A stretch of 36,781 nt of DNA, taken from assembly GCA_003645615.1 (NCBI GenBank), contig QNBE01000007.1:1-36781 (forward strand), read 5' to 3'. This document shows positions 23,723 through 32,589 of the stretch, piece by piece; position 1 is the stretch's first letter, and every line of letters begins with the position of its first letter. The notes under the pieces were generated by a model. That model saw nothing but the letters and a program-made list of their open reading frames with translations, made no database searches and had not been told where the DNA came from. Position numbers and translations under genes: made by a program. The stretch is from Caldifarciminota bacterium (lineage in GTDB: Bacteria > Hydrothermota > Tepidihabitantia > B36-G15).

Positions 23723-26082
23723 GGTTATCATTTGAGTGGCTCAAGGAGCTCCTGCCCGATCTATCCTTGGATCAGACCCTCGATCTCCTCCCCCGGCTCG
23801 GGTTCGGGGTGGAGGAGGTTATCGATGTCGGGATCGATCGGGTGATCAGTGCCAGGATCAAAAAGATCACCCCCCATCCAAGGCGTGAGGGTCTCCTTGT
23901 TCTTGAACTCAGGGCTGACCAGGACTATCGGGTTGTGACTGGGGCCAAGAATCTGAGTCCTGATGATAATGTCCTCCTTGCCCTACCCGGTGCCCTCATC
24001 AAAGGGAGGGAGATCGGGGTGGAGGATTTTGATGGGATAAAATCGGAAGGGATGCTCCTCTCCGAGGCTGAGCTGGGTATCGTTGATGAGGCCGAGGGGG
24101 TGATCCGTCTCCCCCCCAAGGTCGAACCGGGCCAGTGGTTCAACGACCTCTTCGATACCAAGATCATCGATCTCGAGATCACCCCAAACCGGGGCGACTG
24201 TGAGAGTATCCTCGGCATCAGCCGGGAATTGGCTGCCGTCACCAGGGGTAACTTTTCCCCACCCAAGCTCCGTCCTCCCCGGCTTAAATCTGGCCCTCGA
24301 ATCGGGATCGAGGATCCCGATGACTGTCCCCGTTACACCGGGATGGTAATCGAGGGGGTTGAGGTTGGTGATTCTCCATTTCCGATCAAGTGGCGCCTCT
24401 TCCATCATGGGATCCGACCGATCAACTCCTTGGTCGACATCACCAACTATGTGATGCTCCTCTTAGGCCAACCCCTCCATGCCTTTGATCTCGATCGGAT
24501 TCGGGGTGGTATCCGGGTTCGGCGGGCACGAGATGGTGAGGAGATAGTGACCCTGGATCGGACCCGGATCGGGTTGAATCGGGAGCACCTTATCATTGCC
24601 GATCGGGAAGGGCCGGTAGCGATTGCCGGTGTGATCGGAGGGATGAAGGCCGAGATCGATCGGAGCACCAGGAGGATACTCTTAGAGAGTGCTACCTTCA
24701 ATCCAGAGGTGGTGAGACGGGCGACCAGAGGGCTTCTGATCGATACCCAATCCGGAAGGAGGTTTGAGCGGGGATGCGATTTTGCGATGCCACCCTTGGC
24801 TGCTGAATATGCTCAGAGGATGATCAAGGGACGACCGGAGTCATTTACCGATTTGAAGGTCCCTCTTCGGCGGAAACGGGTCAGTTTTGATCCGAAACGG
24901 ATCGGTCGGTATCTTGGTATCCCGATCAAGAAGCGGGAGATTACTACCATCCTCTCAGCGCTCAACTTTAGAGTTAGGGAAGTAAATCATAGGTTGGTTG
25001 CCACCGTTCCTTCCTACCGGCGGGATATCGATTCCGAGTGTGACATTGCCGAGGAGGTGGCGCGGATCTACGGTTATGATCGAATCCCTTCCCGGCTGAG
25101 TCGAGGGGCACAGGTCGGCACCATCCCTCAAGAGCTGAGGATGATCCGGAGGCTCCGCTCCATACTCATCGGATTGGGCTTTTATGAATGCCGCTGTTTC
25201 ACCCCGATCTCAAAGGATGCGTTGGAGACCTTCGGGATCGGTCCAGGGGTTGTGATCAAGAATCCGCTCAACGAGCGGTTTACCCACTTACGGACCTCCT
25301 TGGCCCCAAGTCTGGTTGAGGTCCTATCAACTAACTATCGGAACGGTAATCTTGATGTCCGGATCTTCACGATCGGAAAGGTCTTCCAGCCCGATTCCCC
25401 CCGTCCCAAGGAGGAAGATTTCTTGGGGCTTCTGGTCGGAGGGCGAACCTCCCCACCCCACTGGAGTGGAGATGAGAGACGCTGGGATTTCTTCTCCCTG
25501 AAAGGGGTGCTGGAGCTGATCGCCCGCCATCTCACCGCTGAGGAGCTCCAGATCGCAGACGACCCCATCCCGATGTTCGACCACTACTCGGCCCGGATCG
25601 TCCTCGGAGGTAAGAAAGTGGGTATCATCGGCCAGCTGGCCCAGAGGATCTTGACCCGATTTGGGATTAAGGAACCCTATTATTTCTTTGAAGTTGATCT
25701 CGGTAGATTCCTCCTCCGGATGGAGGAACCGATCTATATCCCCTACCCGAGATTTCCCAAGGTCCGCCGGGACCTCGCCTTTATCGTTGATGAGTCAATA
25801 TCCGCCCAGGATATTATCAAGGCGATAAGGCAGCTTGGCGGTCCCCTGCTGGCCGAGGTTATCATCTTCGATCGTTATCAAGGGGGAGGTATTCCAGCGG
25901 GTAAGGTGAGTCTCGCTTTTCGGCTCACCTTCCAACCTCAGGAGCGGACCTTAACCGATCCGGAGATCAAGGAGTTGACCGAGAAGATTTCATCCGGGAT
26001 TGAACTCAGGTTTAGGGCGAAGCTTCGTGACAAGGAGGTAGATGTTGGAAGAACTCAGGATTTTGGAGGAGAAGATCGATAG
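23719..26082 (+). CDS. pheT: Phenylalanyl-tRNA synthetase beta subunit
   Basis: 787 residues. The N-terminal part (MRLSFEWLKELLPDLSL) leads into the EMAP-like tRNA-binding domain (about 40-150: ARIKKITPHP, VVTGAKNLSPDD). B3/B4 editing domain at about 200-380 (ITPNRGDCESILGISRELAA, INSLVDITNYVMLLLGQPLHAFD), B5 domain, catalytic-like core (about 460-680), and the C-terminal anticodon-binding FDX-ACB domain with YPRFPKVRRDLAFIVDE. The gene order pheS-pheT with a 4-base overlap is standard. The tail (DVGRTQDFGGEDR) runs 41 bases past the start of a small coiled-coil gene, a long overlap that may be a recent extension. Confidence 0.97.
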   Translation: MRLSFEWLKELLPDLSLDQTLDLLPRLGFGVEEVIDVGIDRVISARIKKITPHPRREGLLVLELRADQDYRVVTGAKNLSPDDNVLLALPGALIKGREIGVEDFDGIKSEGMLLSEAELGIVDEAEGVIRLPPKVEPGQWFNDLFDTKIIDLEITPNRGDCESILGISRELAAVTRGNFSPPKLRPPRLKSGPRIGIEDPDDCPRYTGMVIEGVEVGDSPFPIKWRLFHHGIRPINSLVDITNYVMLLLGQPLHAFDLDRIRGGIRVRRARDGEEIVTLDRTRIGLNREHLIIADREGPVAIAGVIGGMKAEIDRSTRRILLESATFNPEVVRRATRGLLIDTQSGRRFERGCDFAMPPLAAEYAQRMIKGRPESFTDLKVPLRRKRVSFDPKRIGRYLGIPIKKREITTILSALNFRVREVNHRLVATVPSYRRDIDSECDIAEEVARIYGYDRIPSRLSRGAQVGTIPQELRMIRRLRSILIGLGFYECRCFTPISKDALETFGIGPGVVIKNPLNERFTHLRTSLAPSLVEVLSTNYRNGNLDVRIFTIGKVFQPDSPRPKEEDFLGLLVGGRTSPPHWSGDERRWDFFSLKGVLELIARHLTAEELQIADDPIPMFDHYSARIVLGGKKVGIIGQLAQRILTRFGIKEPYYFFEVDLGRFLLRMEEPIYIPYPRFPKVRRDLAFIVDESISAQDIIKAIRQLGGPLLAEVIIFDRYQGGGIPAGKVSLAFRLTFQPQERTLTDPEIKELTEKISSGIELRFRAKLRDKEVDVGRTQDFGGEDR

Positions 26083-26224
26083 GGCGATCTCCCTCATAAA
26101 TTCGCTCAAAGAGAAGGTTAGGGTATTAGAGGAGGAGAATGCTCGACTCAAGGAGGTGAAAAAGGAGGTTGCGGACAAGATCGGGAGTATGATCGACCGA
26201 TTGACCCAGCTTGAGGGACCATGA
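26042..26224 (+). CDS. Small coiled-coil protein, ZapB-like
   Basis: 60 residues, nearly one long helix with heptad leucines/isoleucines (LEELRILEEKIDRAISLINS, then LKEKVRVLEEENARLKEVKK). This resembles the ZapB-type coiled coils that act with ZapA at the division ring, and the next gene is zapA. ATG 26042 starts 41 bases before the pheT stop; TTG 26045 would be equal in effect. It ends by overlapping the zapA start (ATGA). Its size and simplicity do not allow a firm family call; position is the main argument. Confidence 0.7.
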   Translation: MLEELRILEEKIDRAISLINSLKEKVRVLEEENARLKEVKKEVADKIGSMIDRLTQLEGP

Positions 26225-26511
26225 GTGATCAGAACGAGGCGATTGTCACCATCTTTGGGAGTGAATACCGCATCAAGACCGATGTCGACCTCGATCGGCT
26301 CAAGCATCTGGCCGATCTGGTCGATGAGAAGATGCGGGAGATCCATAAGAGCATGAGCCTCCCTTCCACCACCAAGATTGCGGTGATCGCCTGTCTCAAC
26401 TTCCTCGATGAGTATCTTACCAGGATCGAGGAACTTGAGGGAAGGGAGGAGGAGCTCAAGGGCCGGCTTCGTGAGCTTATCGACCGGCTCGATGTTGCTT
26501 TGGAGATTTAG
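26221..26511 (+). CDS. zapA: Cell division protein ZapA
   Basis: 96 residues, typical size. VTIFGSEYRIKTDVDLDRLKHLADLVDEKM is the ZapA head (residues about 9-38), followed by a long helix LNFLDEYLTRIEELEGREEELKG for dimerisation. ZapA crosslinks FtsZ filaments. ATG 26221 overlaps the stop of the coiled-coil gene. Immediately downstream is a 6S RNA, an arrangement (zapA-ssrS) well known in gammaproteobacteria. Confidence 0.9.
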   Translation: MSDQNEAIVTIFGSEYRIKTDVDLDRLKHLADLVDEKMREIHKSMSLPSTTKIAVIACLNFLDEYLTRIEELEGREEELKGRLRELIDRLDVALEI

Positions 26512-26512
26512 A

Positions 26513-26680
26513 CTCCCTGGGGTGCCCGTGATAGATGTTTGAAGTCTTGAGCCAACACCGGACCGATGGAGGCAGGGTTTGGTGCCGGTGGTGCCCTGTA
26601 GGGCAGTCATGCCGGCATCAACATGCCACCGCTCTTAGTTCGGGTTCAGAGACTTTGATCTACACGGCACCTTCAGGGAG
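26513..26680 (+). ncRNA. ssrS: 6S RNA (RNA polymerase regulator)
   Basis: A 168-base region begins two bases after the zapA stop and ends before rny. Its two ends pair almost continuously: 26513-26553 with 26643-26680, starting CTCCCTGG/...CAGGGAG, continuing GTGCC/GGCAC, CGTG/CACG, TAGAT/ATCTA, AAGTCT/AGACTT and TGAGCC/GGGTTCA, with only single-base bulges and some G-U pairs. The middle (about 26554-26642) is a less paired region carrying an inner stem GGTGCCGG/CCGGCATC and an apical hairpin TGCCC/GGGCA. The long two-armed helix with a central open bubble mimics an open promoter, which is how 6S RNA binds sigma-70 RNA polymerase. The segments TTGAGCC and GGGTTCA also match the 6S consensus as I remember it, and zapA-6S synteny supports the call. 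A run of T (26684-26688) follows. No clear promoter is seen just upstream, so it may be processed from the operon mRNA. Confidence 0.83.
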
Positions 26681-26700
26681 CCATTTTTCTGGAGGTCGTG

Positions 26701-28248
26701 ATGTTTATCCTTCTACCGATTTTTGCAGTTATCGCCTTCTTCCTCGGGCTCTTGGTTCAGCGAATTCTGATCGAGAGGAAGATCGGCTCGGTCAGGGGAT
26801 ATGTGGCCCGGATCAAGGAGGAGGCGAGAAAGAACTGGATAAGGGAGCGTAATGAGGAGCTGAAGCGGTTTAAGGAGGAGCTGGATCGGGAAAGGGATCG
26901 GGTCGAGAAGGAGAATCGGGAAAAGCTGAAGGTTTTAAAAAGACTGGAAAGAAAGCTTACCGATAAAGAGATCTCCTTGGATCGGAAGGTGAAACTCCTT
27001 TCCGAAAGGGAGAAGGAGCTCATCCGGAGAGAGAAGGATGTCCTGGCCAAGGAGAAGATCGTTCGGGCCAAGACCGAACGGGTTGACCAGTTGATCCGGG
27101 AGGAGAATCGGAGGTTGGAGCAGATTGCCAAGATGACCATCACCGAGGCAAAGGCTGCCCTCTTCGAGAATCTAAAAAAGGAGGCGAAACTGGAGGCGGC
27201 CAAGATCGTGAAGGAGATTAAAGAGAAGGCGATGCAGGATGCAAAAAGGATCGCCCGTTCGATCATCGCCGATGCGATCCAGCGCTGTTCGGTTGATGTC
27301 GTTGCCGATACCACTGTCTCCGTTGTCCCATTACCCTCCGATGATATGAAGGGGAGGATCATCGGGAGGGAAGGTCGGAACATCCGGACCTTCGAGAACC
27401 TGACCGGGGTTGAGGTGATCATCGATGATACCCCTGGTGTGGTTACCCTCTCCTCCTTCGATCCGATGCGAAGGGAGATCGCCCGCTTAGCGATGGAGAA
27501 GCTCGTCTCCGATGGTCGGATTCAGCCCACCAAGATCGAACAGGTTGTAAATAAGGTGAAGGAGAATTTTGATGAGACCCTAAGATCGATTGGTGAGGAG
27601 GTGGCCTTGGAGCTCGGGATCATCGGTATCGATCCCGAGATCCTGAGCAAGATCGGGATGATGAAATTCCGGACCAGCTATGGTCAGAACCTCCTCCAGC
27701 ACTCGAAGGAGGTGGCCTATCTTGCCGGACTCATGGCCGGTGAGCTGGAGCTTGATACCATGCTCGCCCGGAGGGCCGGTCTGCTCCATGATATTGGTAA
27801 GGTGATCGGGTCCGGTTTTGAAGGGACCCATGCCAAGATCGGAGCCGAGTTCGCCTCCAAGCATAACGAACCCGAGGTTGTCGTCAATGCGATCGCCTCT
27901 CACCATGAGGAGGATGAATTCGCCTCACCCCTGGCGGTCCTGGTCCATGCGGCTGATACGATCTCAAGCTCGAGGCCGGGAGCAAGGAGGGAGAGCGTTG
28001 AGGCCTACATCAAGCGTCTTGAGAACTTAGAAGAGATCGCTTCCTCCTTCGATGGGGTGGAACGGAGCTTTGCGATCCAGGCGGGAAGAGAGGTGAGGGT
28101 TATGGTAGTTCCGGAGAAGGTGAGCGATTTCCAGGCCAAGGAGCTGGCAAACGAAATCGCCCGGAAGATCGAACAGAAGCTCCAGTATCCGGGCCAGATC
28201 CGGGTTACGGTGATCAGAGAGGTGCGGGCGATTGAGGTCGCCAAGTAG
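26701..28248 (+). CDS. rny: Ribonuclease Y
   Basis: Membrane-anchored endoribonuclease that starts mRNA decay. 515 residues from ATG 26701, which has GGAGGT five bases upstream; the GTG just before it is less well placed. One N-terminal membrane helix (MFILLPIFAVIAFFLGLLVQ), a long charged coiled coil (about 30-200), a KH domain (about 205-270; DDMKGRIIGREGRNIRTFE has the GRxGR-type loop), then an HD domain (about 335-430) with LLHDIGKVI and SHHEEDEFASPLAVLVHAAD. The tail RVTVIREVRAIEVAK is typical. It lies right after 6S RNA in the pheST-zapA block and overlaps the SAM hydrolase gene by 17 bases. Confidence 0.97.
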   Translation: MFILLPIFAVIAFFLGLLVQRILIERKIGSVRGYVARIKEEARKNWIRERNEELKRFKEELDRERDRVEKENREKLKVLKRLERKLTDKEISLDRKVKLLSEREKELIRREKDVLAKEKIVRAKTERVDQLIREENRRLEQIAKMTITEAKAALFENLKKEAKLEAAKIVKEIKEKAMQDAKRIARSIIADAIQRCSVDVVADTTVSVVPLPSDDMKGRIIGREGRNIRTFENLTGVEVIIDDTPGVVTLSSFDPMRREIARLAMEKLVSDGRIQPTKIEQVVNKVKENFDETLRSIGEEVALELGIIGIDPEILSKIGMMKFRTSYGQNLLQHSKEVAYLAGLMAGELELDTMLARRAGLLHDIGKVIGSGFEGTHAKIGAEFASKHNEPEVVVNAIASHHEEDEFASPLAVLVHAADTISSSRPGARRESVEAYIKRLENLEEIASSFDGVERSFAIQAGREVRVMVVPEKVSDFQAKELANEIARKIEQKLQYPGQIRVTVIREVRAIEVAK

Positions 28249-28954
28249 TATCATCACCTTCCTCTCCGATTTCGGCACCCAGGACTATTTCGTCGGAGCG
28301 GTGAAAGGGGAGATACTCAAGATCAACCCCGAGGCCAAGATTGTTGACATTGGACACGACCTGGTGCCATTTGATATTGAAGGTGCCGCCTATCTCCTTG
28401 AATCTTATTATGAGAACTTTCCACCGGGGACAATCCACTTGGTTGTCGTCGATCCCAATGTCTCGGGTCGGGATCCGGTGATCCTGGTTGGATCCGACTA
28501 CTTCTTCGTTGGCCCGGACAACGGTATCTTCGATCCAATTCTGATAAGGCTAAAGCCGGCACGCTATCGGATCAATATCACCGGTCCGATTTCCAACACC
28601 TTCCACGGCCGTGATCTCTTCGGACCGGTTGCCGCCCGACTCAGCCTCGGTATCTCCCCTTCCGAACTTGGGATCTTGGCACCACGGGAAGTAAGAGAAA
28701 GAGAGGGACCGCCCAGGATTATCCACATCGATCGGTTCGGTAATCTCATCACCAATCTGAGAAGGGATAAGGGTAAGATCGGAATCAAAGGGAGGATCAT
28801 CCCGATCGTTTCCAGCTATCTCGATGTCGAGCGGGGAGAGCTCCTCGCGATTGTCGGATCGAGTGGTAGGATTGAGATCGCCTGCCGGGAGGGGAATGCC
28901 CAGGAGATCTTAAAGGTGGTCAAGGGGGATGAGATCGAGTATCTCGAGGGATGA
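28232..28954 (+). CDS. SAM hydrolase / SAM hydroxide adenosyltransferase (DUF62 family)
   Basis: 240 residues. Members of this family split S-adenosylmethionine to adenosine and methionine with water. ITFLSDFGTQDYFVGAVKGE is the signature N-terminus; HLVVVDPNVSGRDPVI carries the Asp and Arg of the usual Asp-Arg-His set (the canonical motif is VVDPGVG..R), GPDNGIFDP and FHGRDLFGPVAARL (His) follow. The substitution of Asn-Val-Ser for Gly-Val-Gly after VVDP is unusual, but the key residues remain. The start is a TTG at 28232 within the end of rny; no better start is in reach. Its stop lies inside the next gene (26-base overlap). Fluorinase/chlorinase are related, but a hydrolase is the default reading. 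Confidence 0.85.
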   Translation: MRSPSSIITFLSDFGTQDYFVGAVKGEILKINPEAKIVDIGHDLVPFDIEGAAYLLESYYENFPPGTIHLVVVDPNVSGRDPVILVGSDYFFVGPDNGIFDPILIRLKPARYRINITGPISNTFHGRDLFGPVAARLSLGISPSELGILAPREVREREGPPRIIHIDRFGNLITNLRRDKGKIGIKGRIIPIVSSYLDVERGELLAIVGSSGRIEIACREGNAQEILKVVKGDEIEYLEG

Positions 28955-30035
28955 GCTGAGGGCCGAGTTTCCGATCCTGCGACGCTATATCTATCTCGAT
29001 CATGCTGCCACTGGTCCACTCCCCCTCCGATCGGTGGCGAAGATGACCCAACTCTTGGAGCGGATGACCACAGGGGTCATCCCTCCGGATGAGGCATTTG
29101 GATTGATCGAAGCAACGAGACGGGAGCTGGCCCGACTGGTCGGCTGCTCGGTTGAGGAGATCGCACTCATTAAGAATACCACCGCCGGACTTCTGATTGC
29201 GATCGGTTCGATCGAATTCCAGCCCGGTGATAATGTTATCCTCCAGCAGGGTGGTTTTCCAGCCAACCAGTATCCCTGGCACTATCTCCTCCCCCAGGTA
29301 GAAAAACGGTATCTCGATCCGGGTCAACCAATCCCAGAACAGTTGGATCGACTGATTGATGGGAGGACCAGAGCGGTATCGGTGGACCTGGTTGACTACC
29401 TTACCGGAATCAGGATCGATCTTGAGGAGATTCGGGAGCTACTACCGGATGAGGTCTATCTCATCACCGATGGGATCCAGGCCATCGGAGCGGTAGCGGT
29501 CGATCTCGGGCCGGTTGATTTCCTCACCTGTGGCAGTGGTAAATGGCTCCTCTCACCACAGGGGACTGGGTTTCTTTATGTGAAACGGGAGAAGCTCGAT
29601 CGGCTCCGGCTCACCAATATCGGCTGGCTATCATCGGAGTGGAAGGGGTTCACCGAGCTTAAGATCAGGCCAATCCGTACAACTGCAGCCCGATTTGAGG
29701 AGGGGACACCCAATCTGGTCGGTCTGGCCGGGATGGGGGAGAGCGTCCGGATGTTGAATTCGATCGGGATCGAGGTGATCGAATCGAGTATCCGTCAACT
29801 CACCAGACTGATAAAAGATGGGGTGGATCGGGAGGAGTTTGAGGTGGTAACCCCAAGGCTGGAAAGCGGAATCGTCACCCTCCGACCGAAAAGAGAGATC
29901 AAGGGCTATAAGGAGAGGTTGGATGGGGCAGGGATTATTGTCTCGGAGCGGATGGGATGCCTGCGGATATCACCCCATTTCTACAATACCGAAGCCGAGA
30001 TCGAGAGGTTGATTGAGGTTTTGAATCGAAAATGA
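28929..30035 (+). CDS. Class V aminotransferase / cysteine desulfurase-like PLP enzyme
   Basis: 368 residues. RRYIYLDHAATGPLPLRSVA is the N-terminal class V signature (YLDHAAxGP). ALIKNTTAGLLIAIGSI corresponds to the phosphate-loop strand, DGIQAIGAVAVDLGPVDFL holds the Asp and Gln that contact PLP, and CGSGKWLLSPQGTGFLYV carries the Schiff-base Lys. The residue before Lys is Gly rather than the His of true cysteine desulfurases, and the overall text is nearer the isopenicillin-N-epimerase-like subgroup. No active-site Cys loop of IscS/SufS is seen. So a sulfur-transfer role is unlikely and the substrate is open. ATG 28929 lies 26 bases inside the SAM hydrolase gene. It ends the block; a new promoter lies right after it. 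Confidence 0.85.
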   Translation: MRSSISRDELRAEFPILRRYIYLDHAATGPLPLRSVAKMTQLLERMTTGVIPPDEAFGLIEATRRELARLVGCSVEEIALIKNTTAGLLIAIGSIEFQPGDNVILQQGGFPANQYPWHYLLPQVEKRYLDPGQPIPEQLDRLIDGRTRAVSVDLVDYLTGIRIDLEEIRELLPDEVYLITDGIQAIGAVAVDLGPVDFLTCGSGKWLLSPQGTGFLYVKREKLDRLRLTNIGWLSSEWKGFTELKIRPIRTTAARFEEGTPNLVGLAGMGESVRMLNSIGIEVIESSIRQLTRLIKDGVDREEFEVVTPRLESGIVTLRPKREIKGYKERLDGAGIIVSERMGCLRISPHFYNTEAEIERLIEVLNRK

Positions 30036-30056
30036 GAAGGCTTAGACACTCAACAG

Positions 30057-30084
30057 TTGACGAGAAGCTGAATCGGCCTATACT
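30057..30084 (+). promoter_or_regulatory. Promoter of the M14 carboxypeptidase gene
   Basis: TTGACG (30057-30062), 16 bases, TATACT (30079-30084). The expected start near 30091 precedes a strong AAGGAGGT (30093-30100) and ATG 30104. A leadered gene, in contrast to its neighbours. Confidence 0.75.
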
Positions 30085-30103
30085 TAGATTGTAAGGAGGT
30101 GTT

Positions 30104-32272
30104 ATGAGGTTGCTGATTGTCGCCCTCATCATCCCCACTTTATGGGGAGAGATGCTGGTAAGGAGTTATGTTTCTGATCTTGGAATACTTAAGTCTGTCT
30201 TAGGTAAGGGCAATCTCGATCTCGCCTCCGGGAGGAGGGGAGAGTATTACGACCTCGTCCTTTATCCTCACCAGTACCATCGGTTACGGACAGCCGGGAT
30301 CAAGACCAAGGTCTTGATCCCGGACCTCGTTGCTGAGAAGGAGAAATACCGGCGGGGCTATCACAGTTATAGCGAGGTGGTCCAGATCCTGAGAAACCAT
30401 GCCGCTAATCATCCCGATATCTGCCGTCTCGATTCTCTGGGTAAGAGCTATCAAGGGAGATGGATCTACTGCCTCAAGATCTCAGACAATCCCGAGGTTG
30501 AGGATCCGACCGAACCGGACATCCTCTTCGATGCCCTCCACCACTCCCGGGAGTGGGCGACAATAGAGGTGGTTCTCTTCTATGCGGATACCCTCCTTTC
30601 CGGCTATAATGTCGATCCGGTGATAACCGACCTCATCAATAATAACGAGATCTGGCTTGTTCCCATCGTCAATGTCGATGGTTATGTCTACGACTATCCT
30701 TCACAGAACTGGTGGCGGAAGACGAGGGAGCCCTTTGGTGGTGCCATCGGCACCGATGCCAATCGGAACTACCCCGGTGTCTGCGGTCCGGATAAGGTCG
30801 ATGCCTGGGGTTACATTCCACGCAATGCCTCAGTGACCCACCGCCCTTCATCTCAGGTATTCTGTGGTGCCTATGGCCTATCCGCCGACTGTGATGAGGC
30901 CCTGGCCAATCTTATCCGTTCCCACAACTTTATCGTCCACATCACCTACCACTCCTATGCCGAGGAGATCCTCTGGCCCTGGGCCCACAAGACTCCACAC
31001 TCCACCCCGGATGCTACTCTCTATCAACAGCTTGCCAACACCATGGCATCGAAGATCCAGAAACTTTCCGGGGGGAACTATGACCCCACCCAGTTTATGT
31101 ATCCGCTCTCAGGATCGACCGATGGCTGGGCCTATGGTTACAACCATTATATCGGTGGTGAGAAATGCCTCTCCTATACGATCGAGGTCGGAACAACCTT
31201 CTATCAGCCGACTTCAGATCTACCCAAGCTTGTCCGTGAGAACTGGGATGGGGCACTCTTCCTCGCCCGGATGGCCGACTCGATCCGGACCCATGTGACC
31301 ACTGAGGTGCCACCCGCAAAGATTGCGCCGATGGATACCATCCACACCCCCAATTATTTCATCTACTGGTCACCAGAATCGGATGAATATAATCATCCCG
31401 ATTACTGGCAGCTGGATGAACTGGAGGACTATTCGGAGAAAACCGATGATTTAGAGTCGGGAACCGACCTCTGGATCCTGGATGGCTTTTCCCTCTCCAC
31501 CTCCCGTTACCACTCCCCCTCCCACTCCCTCTATTCGGGAAGGTCGAACAACATCTCCAACTATGCCCAGACCAAATATCCCTACCTGGTCAAGCCCGGT
31601 GATCGGCTCCGGTTCTGGTGCTGGTATAGCCTGGAGAGCAATTATGATGTTGCGGTCGCTGAAGTCTCACCCAACAATCGGGAGTGGTTCTCATTGGGGG
31701 AGCGGCTCACCGGCTCCTCAGGAGGCTGGGTCGAGAAGAGCTATTCACTTGCTAAGTGGGAAGGGAAGTGGATCTACATAAGGTTCCGGTGTATGACCGA
31801 TGATAACACCCTGAATGAGGGGTTCTATGTTGATGATATCAGTCCGGTCCCAGAATTCGGTTCGGTTACTACGATCTCCAGTTCGATTCCCGATACTTTC
31901 TATCAGATCACCAACCAGACCAATGGGCACTACTACTACCGCGTCCGGGGCCATAATAATCGGGGCTGGGGAAGGTTCTCCCAGCTTGAGGACTGCGAGG
32001 TCCTCCTCGGAGTGGTGGAAGGGAGGTCGTCGGTTCGATATGGCTATGAGGTGATCCGGAGCCCTTCGGCACAACCGTCGATCCGGTTTACCATCCCAGC
32101 CGGTGAACTGGCCCGGATTCGGGTCTGTGATGTCCTCGGCCGGAAGGTCGGAGAGGCTTCCTTTTCTCAGAGCACCCTCTACCGCCTTGCTAATCTACCA
32201 ACCGGCATCTACTTCATCGAGATCGAACATGATCAGGAGGTGAACCGGGAGAAGGTGGTGGTGGTCCGTTAA
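30104..32272 (+). CDS. Secreted zinc carboxypeptidase (peptidase M14) with C-terminal sorting domain
   Basis: 722 residues. Signal peptide (MRLLIVALIIPTLWG), propeptide to about 85, M14 domain at about 85-400 with zinc ligands His147 and Glu150 (HHSREW), His283 (HITYHSY), substrate-binding Asn220-Arg221 (GTDANRNYP), and catalytic Glu361 (YTIEVGTTF). Thus the active site is complete. A jelly-roll/MAM-like part (about 430-590; ESGTDLWILDGFSLST, FYVDDISPV) and an FN3-like stretch (YYYRVRGHNNRGWG) follow. The final ~75 residues (IRVCDVLGRKVGEASF, then LPTGIYFIEIE and EKVVVVR) form a Por/T9SS-type C-terminal domain. It should be exported and held at the surface or released, to trim peptides. Convergent with the MNT gene; the two stops share TTAA. 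Confidence 0.93.
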   Translation: MRLLIVALIIPTLWGEMLVRSYVSDLGILKSVLGKGNLDLASGRRGEYYDLVLYPHQYHRLRTAGIKTKVLIPDLVAEKEKYRRGYHSYSEVVQILRNHAANHPDICRLDSLGKSYQGRWIYCLKISDNPEVEDPTEPDILFDALHHSREWATIEVVLFYADTLLSGYNVDPVITDLINNNEIWLVPIVNVDGYVYDYPSQNWWRKTREPFGGAIGTDANRNYPGVCGPDKVDAWGYIPRNASVTHRPSSQVFCGAYGLSADCDEALANLIRSHNFIVHITYHSYAEEILWPWAHKTPHSTPDATLYQQLANTMASKIQKLSGGNYDPTQFMYPLSGSTDGWAYGYNHYIGGEKCLSYTIEVGTTFYQPTSDLPKLVRENWDGALFLARMADSIRTHVTTEVPPAKIAPMDTIHTPNYFIYWSPESDEYNHPDYWQLDELEDYSEKTDDLESGTDLWILDGFSLSTSRYHSPSHSLYSGRSNNISNYAQTKYPYLVKPGDRLRFWCWYSLESNYDVAVAEVSPNNREWFSLGERLTGSSGGWVEKSYSLAKWEGKWIYIRFRCMTDDNTLNEGFYVDDISPVPEFGSVTTISSSIPDTFYQITNQTNGHYYYRVRGHNNRGWGRFSQLEDCEVLLGVVEGRSSVRYGYEVIRSPSAQPSIRFTIPAGELARIRVCDVLGRKVGEASFSQSTLYRLANLPTGIYFIEIEHDQEVNREKVVVVR

Positions 32273-32562
32273 TCCTTTCTTTCGGCGAGAGTAATTGCGG
32301 TTTTGAGGATGCGGTTGAAGAAAGGTTTTCTATTCTCTTCTAAAATCTCTTGAGAAGTAAAAGGGAATATGTCAATGCTGATCCCGGCGGGTAGGAAGTG
32401 TAAAAGATATTCCGGGATTCGATCCATCGGCCTTCTCTTGTCCCCGGTAATTATGATGAGAAGATCGGCATCGCTGTGTGGGGAATAGCTTCCTTCAGCC
32501 AAGGAACCGAAGAGGATAACCTTTAATACTCGCTCATCCTTCAAAATCAGCTTATGGGCCAA
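32269..32562 (-). CDS. MNT-type nucleotidyltransferase (antitoxin-like, MntA family)
   Basis: 97 residues. ILFGSLAEGSYSPHSDADLL has the exact GSx10DxD motif of minimal nucleotidyltransferases (Gly19-Ser20, Asp31, Asp33). The rest (SIDIFPFTSQEILEENRKPF) fits this family. In the MNT-HEPN systems the MNT protein is the antitoxin that AMPylates the HEPN toxin. TTG 32562 is the first usable start; upstream in frame are GKIQKKLTE codons reaching back to the HEPN stop, so a non-standard start a few codons earlier is possible. The gene lies 27 bases after the HEPN gene. GATC is rarer here than in the resident genes, which suggests recent arrival. Confidence 0.85.
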   Translation of the reverse strand: MAHKLILKDERVLKVILFGSLAEGSYSPHSDADLLIIITGDKRRPMDRIPEYLLHFLPAGISIDIFPFTSQEILEENRKPFFNRILKTAITLAERKD

Positions 32563-32589
32563 CTCTGTCAGTTTTTTCTGGATTTTTCC

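Noticed and set aside
26535-26852. A 105-codon plus-strand frame across the zapA-rny gap
   Set aside because: The product is Cys/Arg/His-rich without a family, begins and ends inside other features, and the region has the long-range pairing of a 6S RNA.
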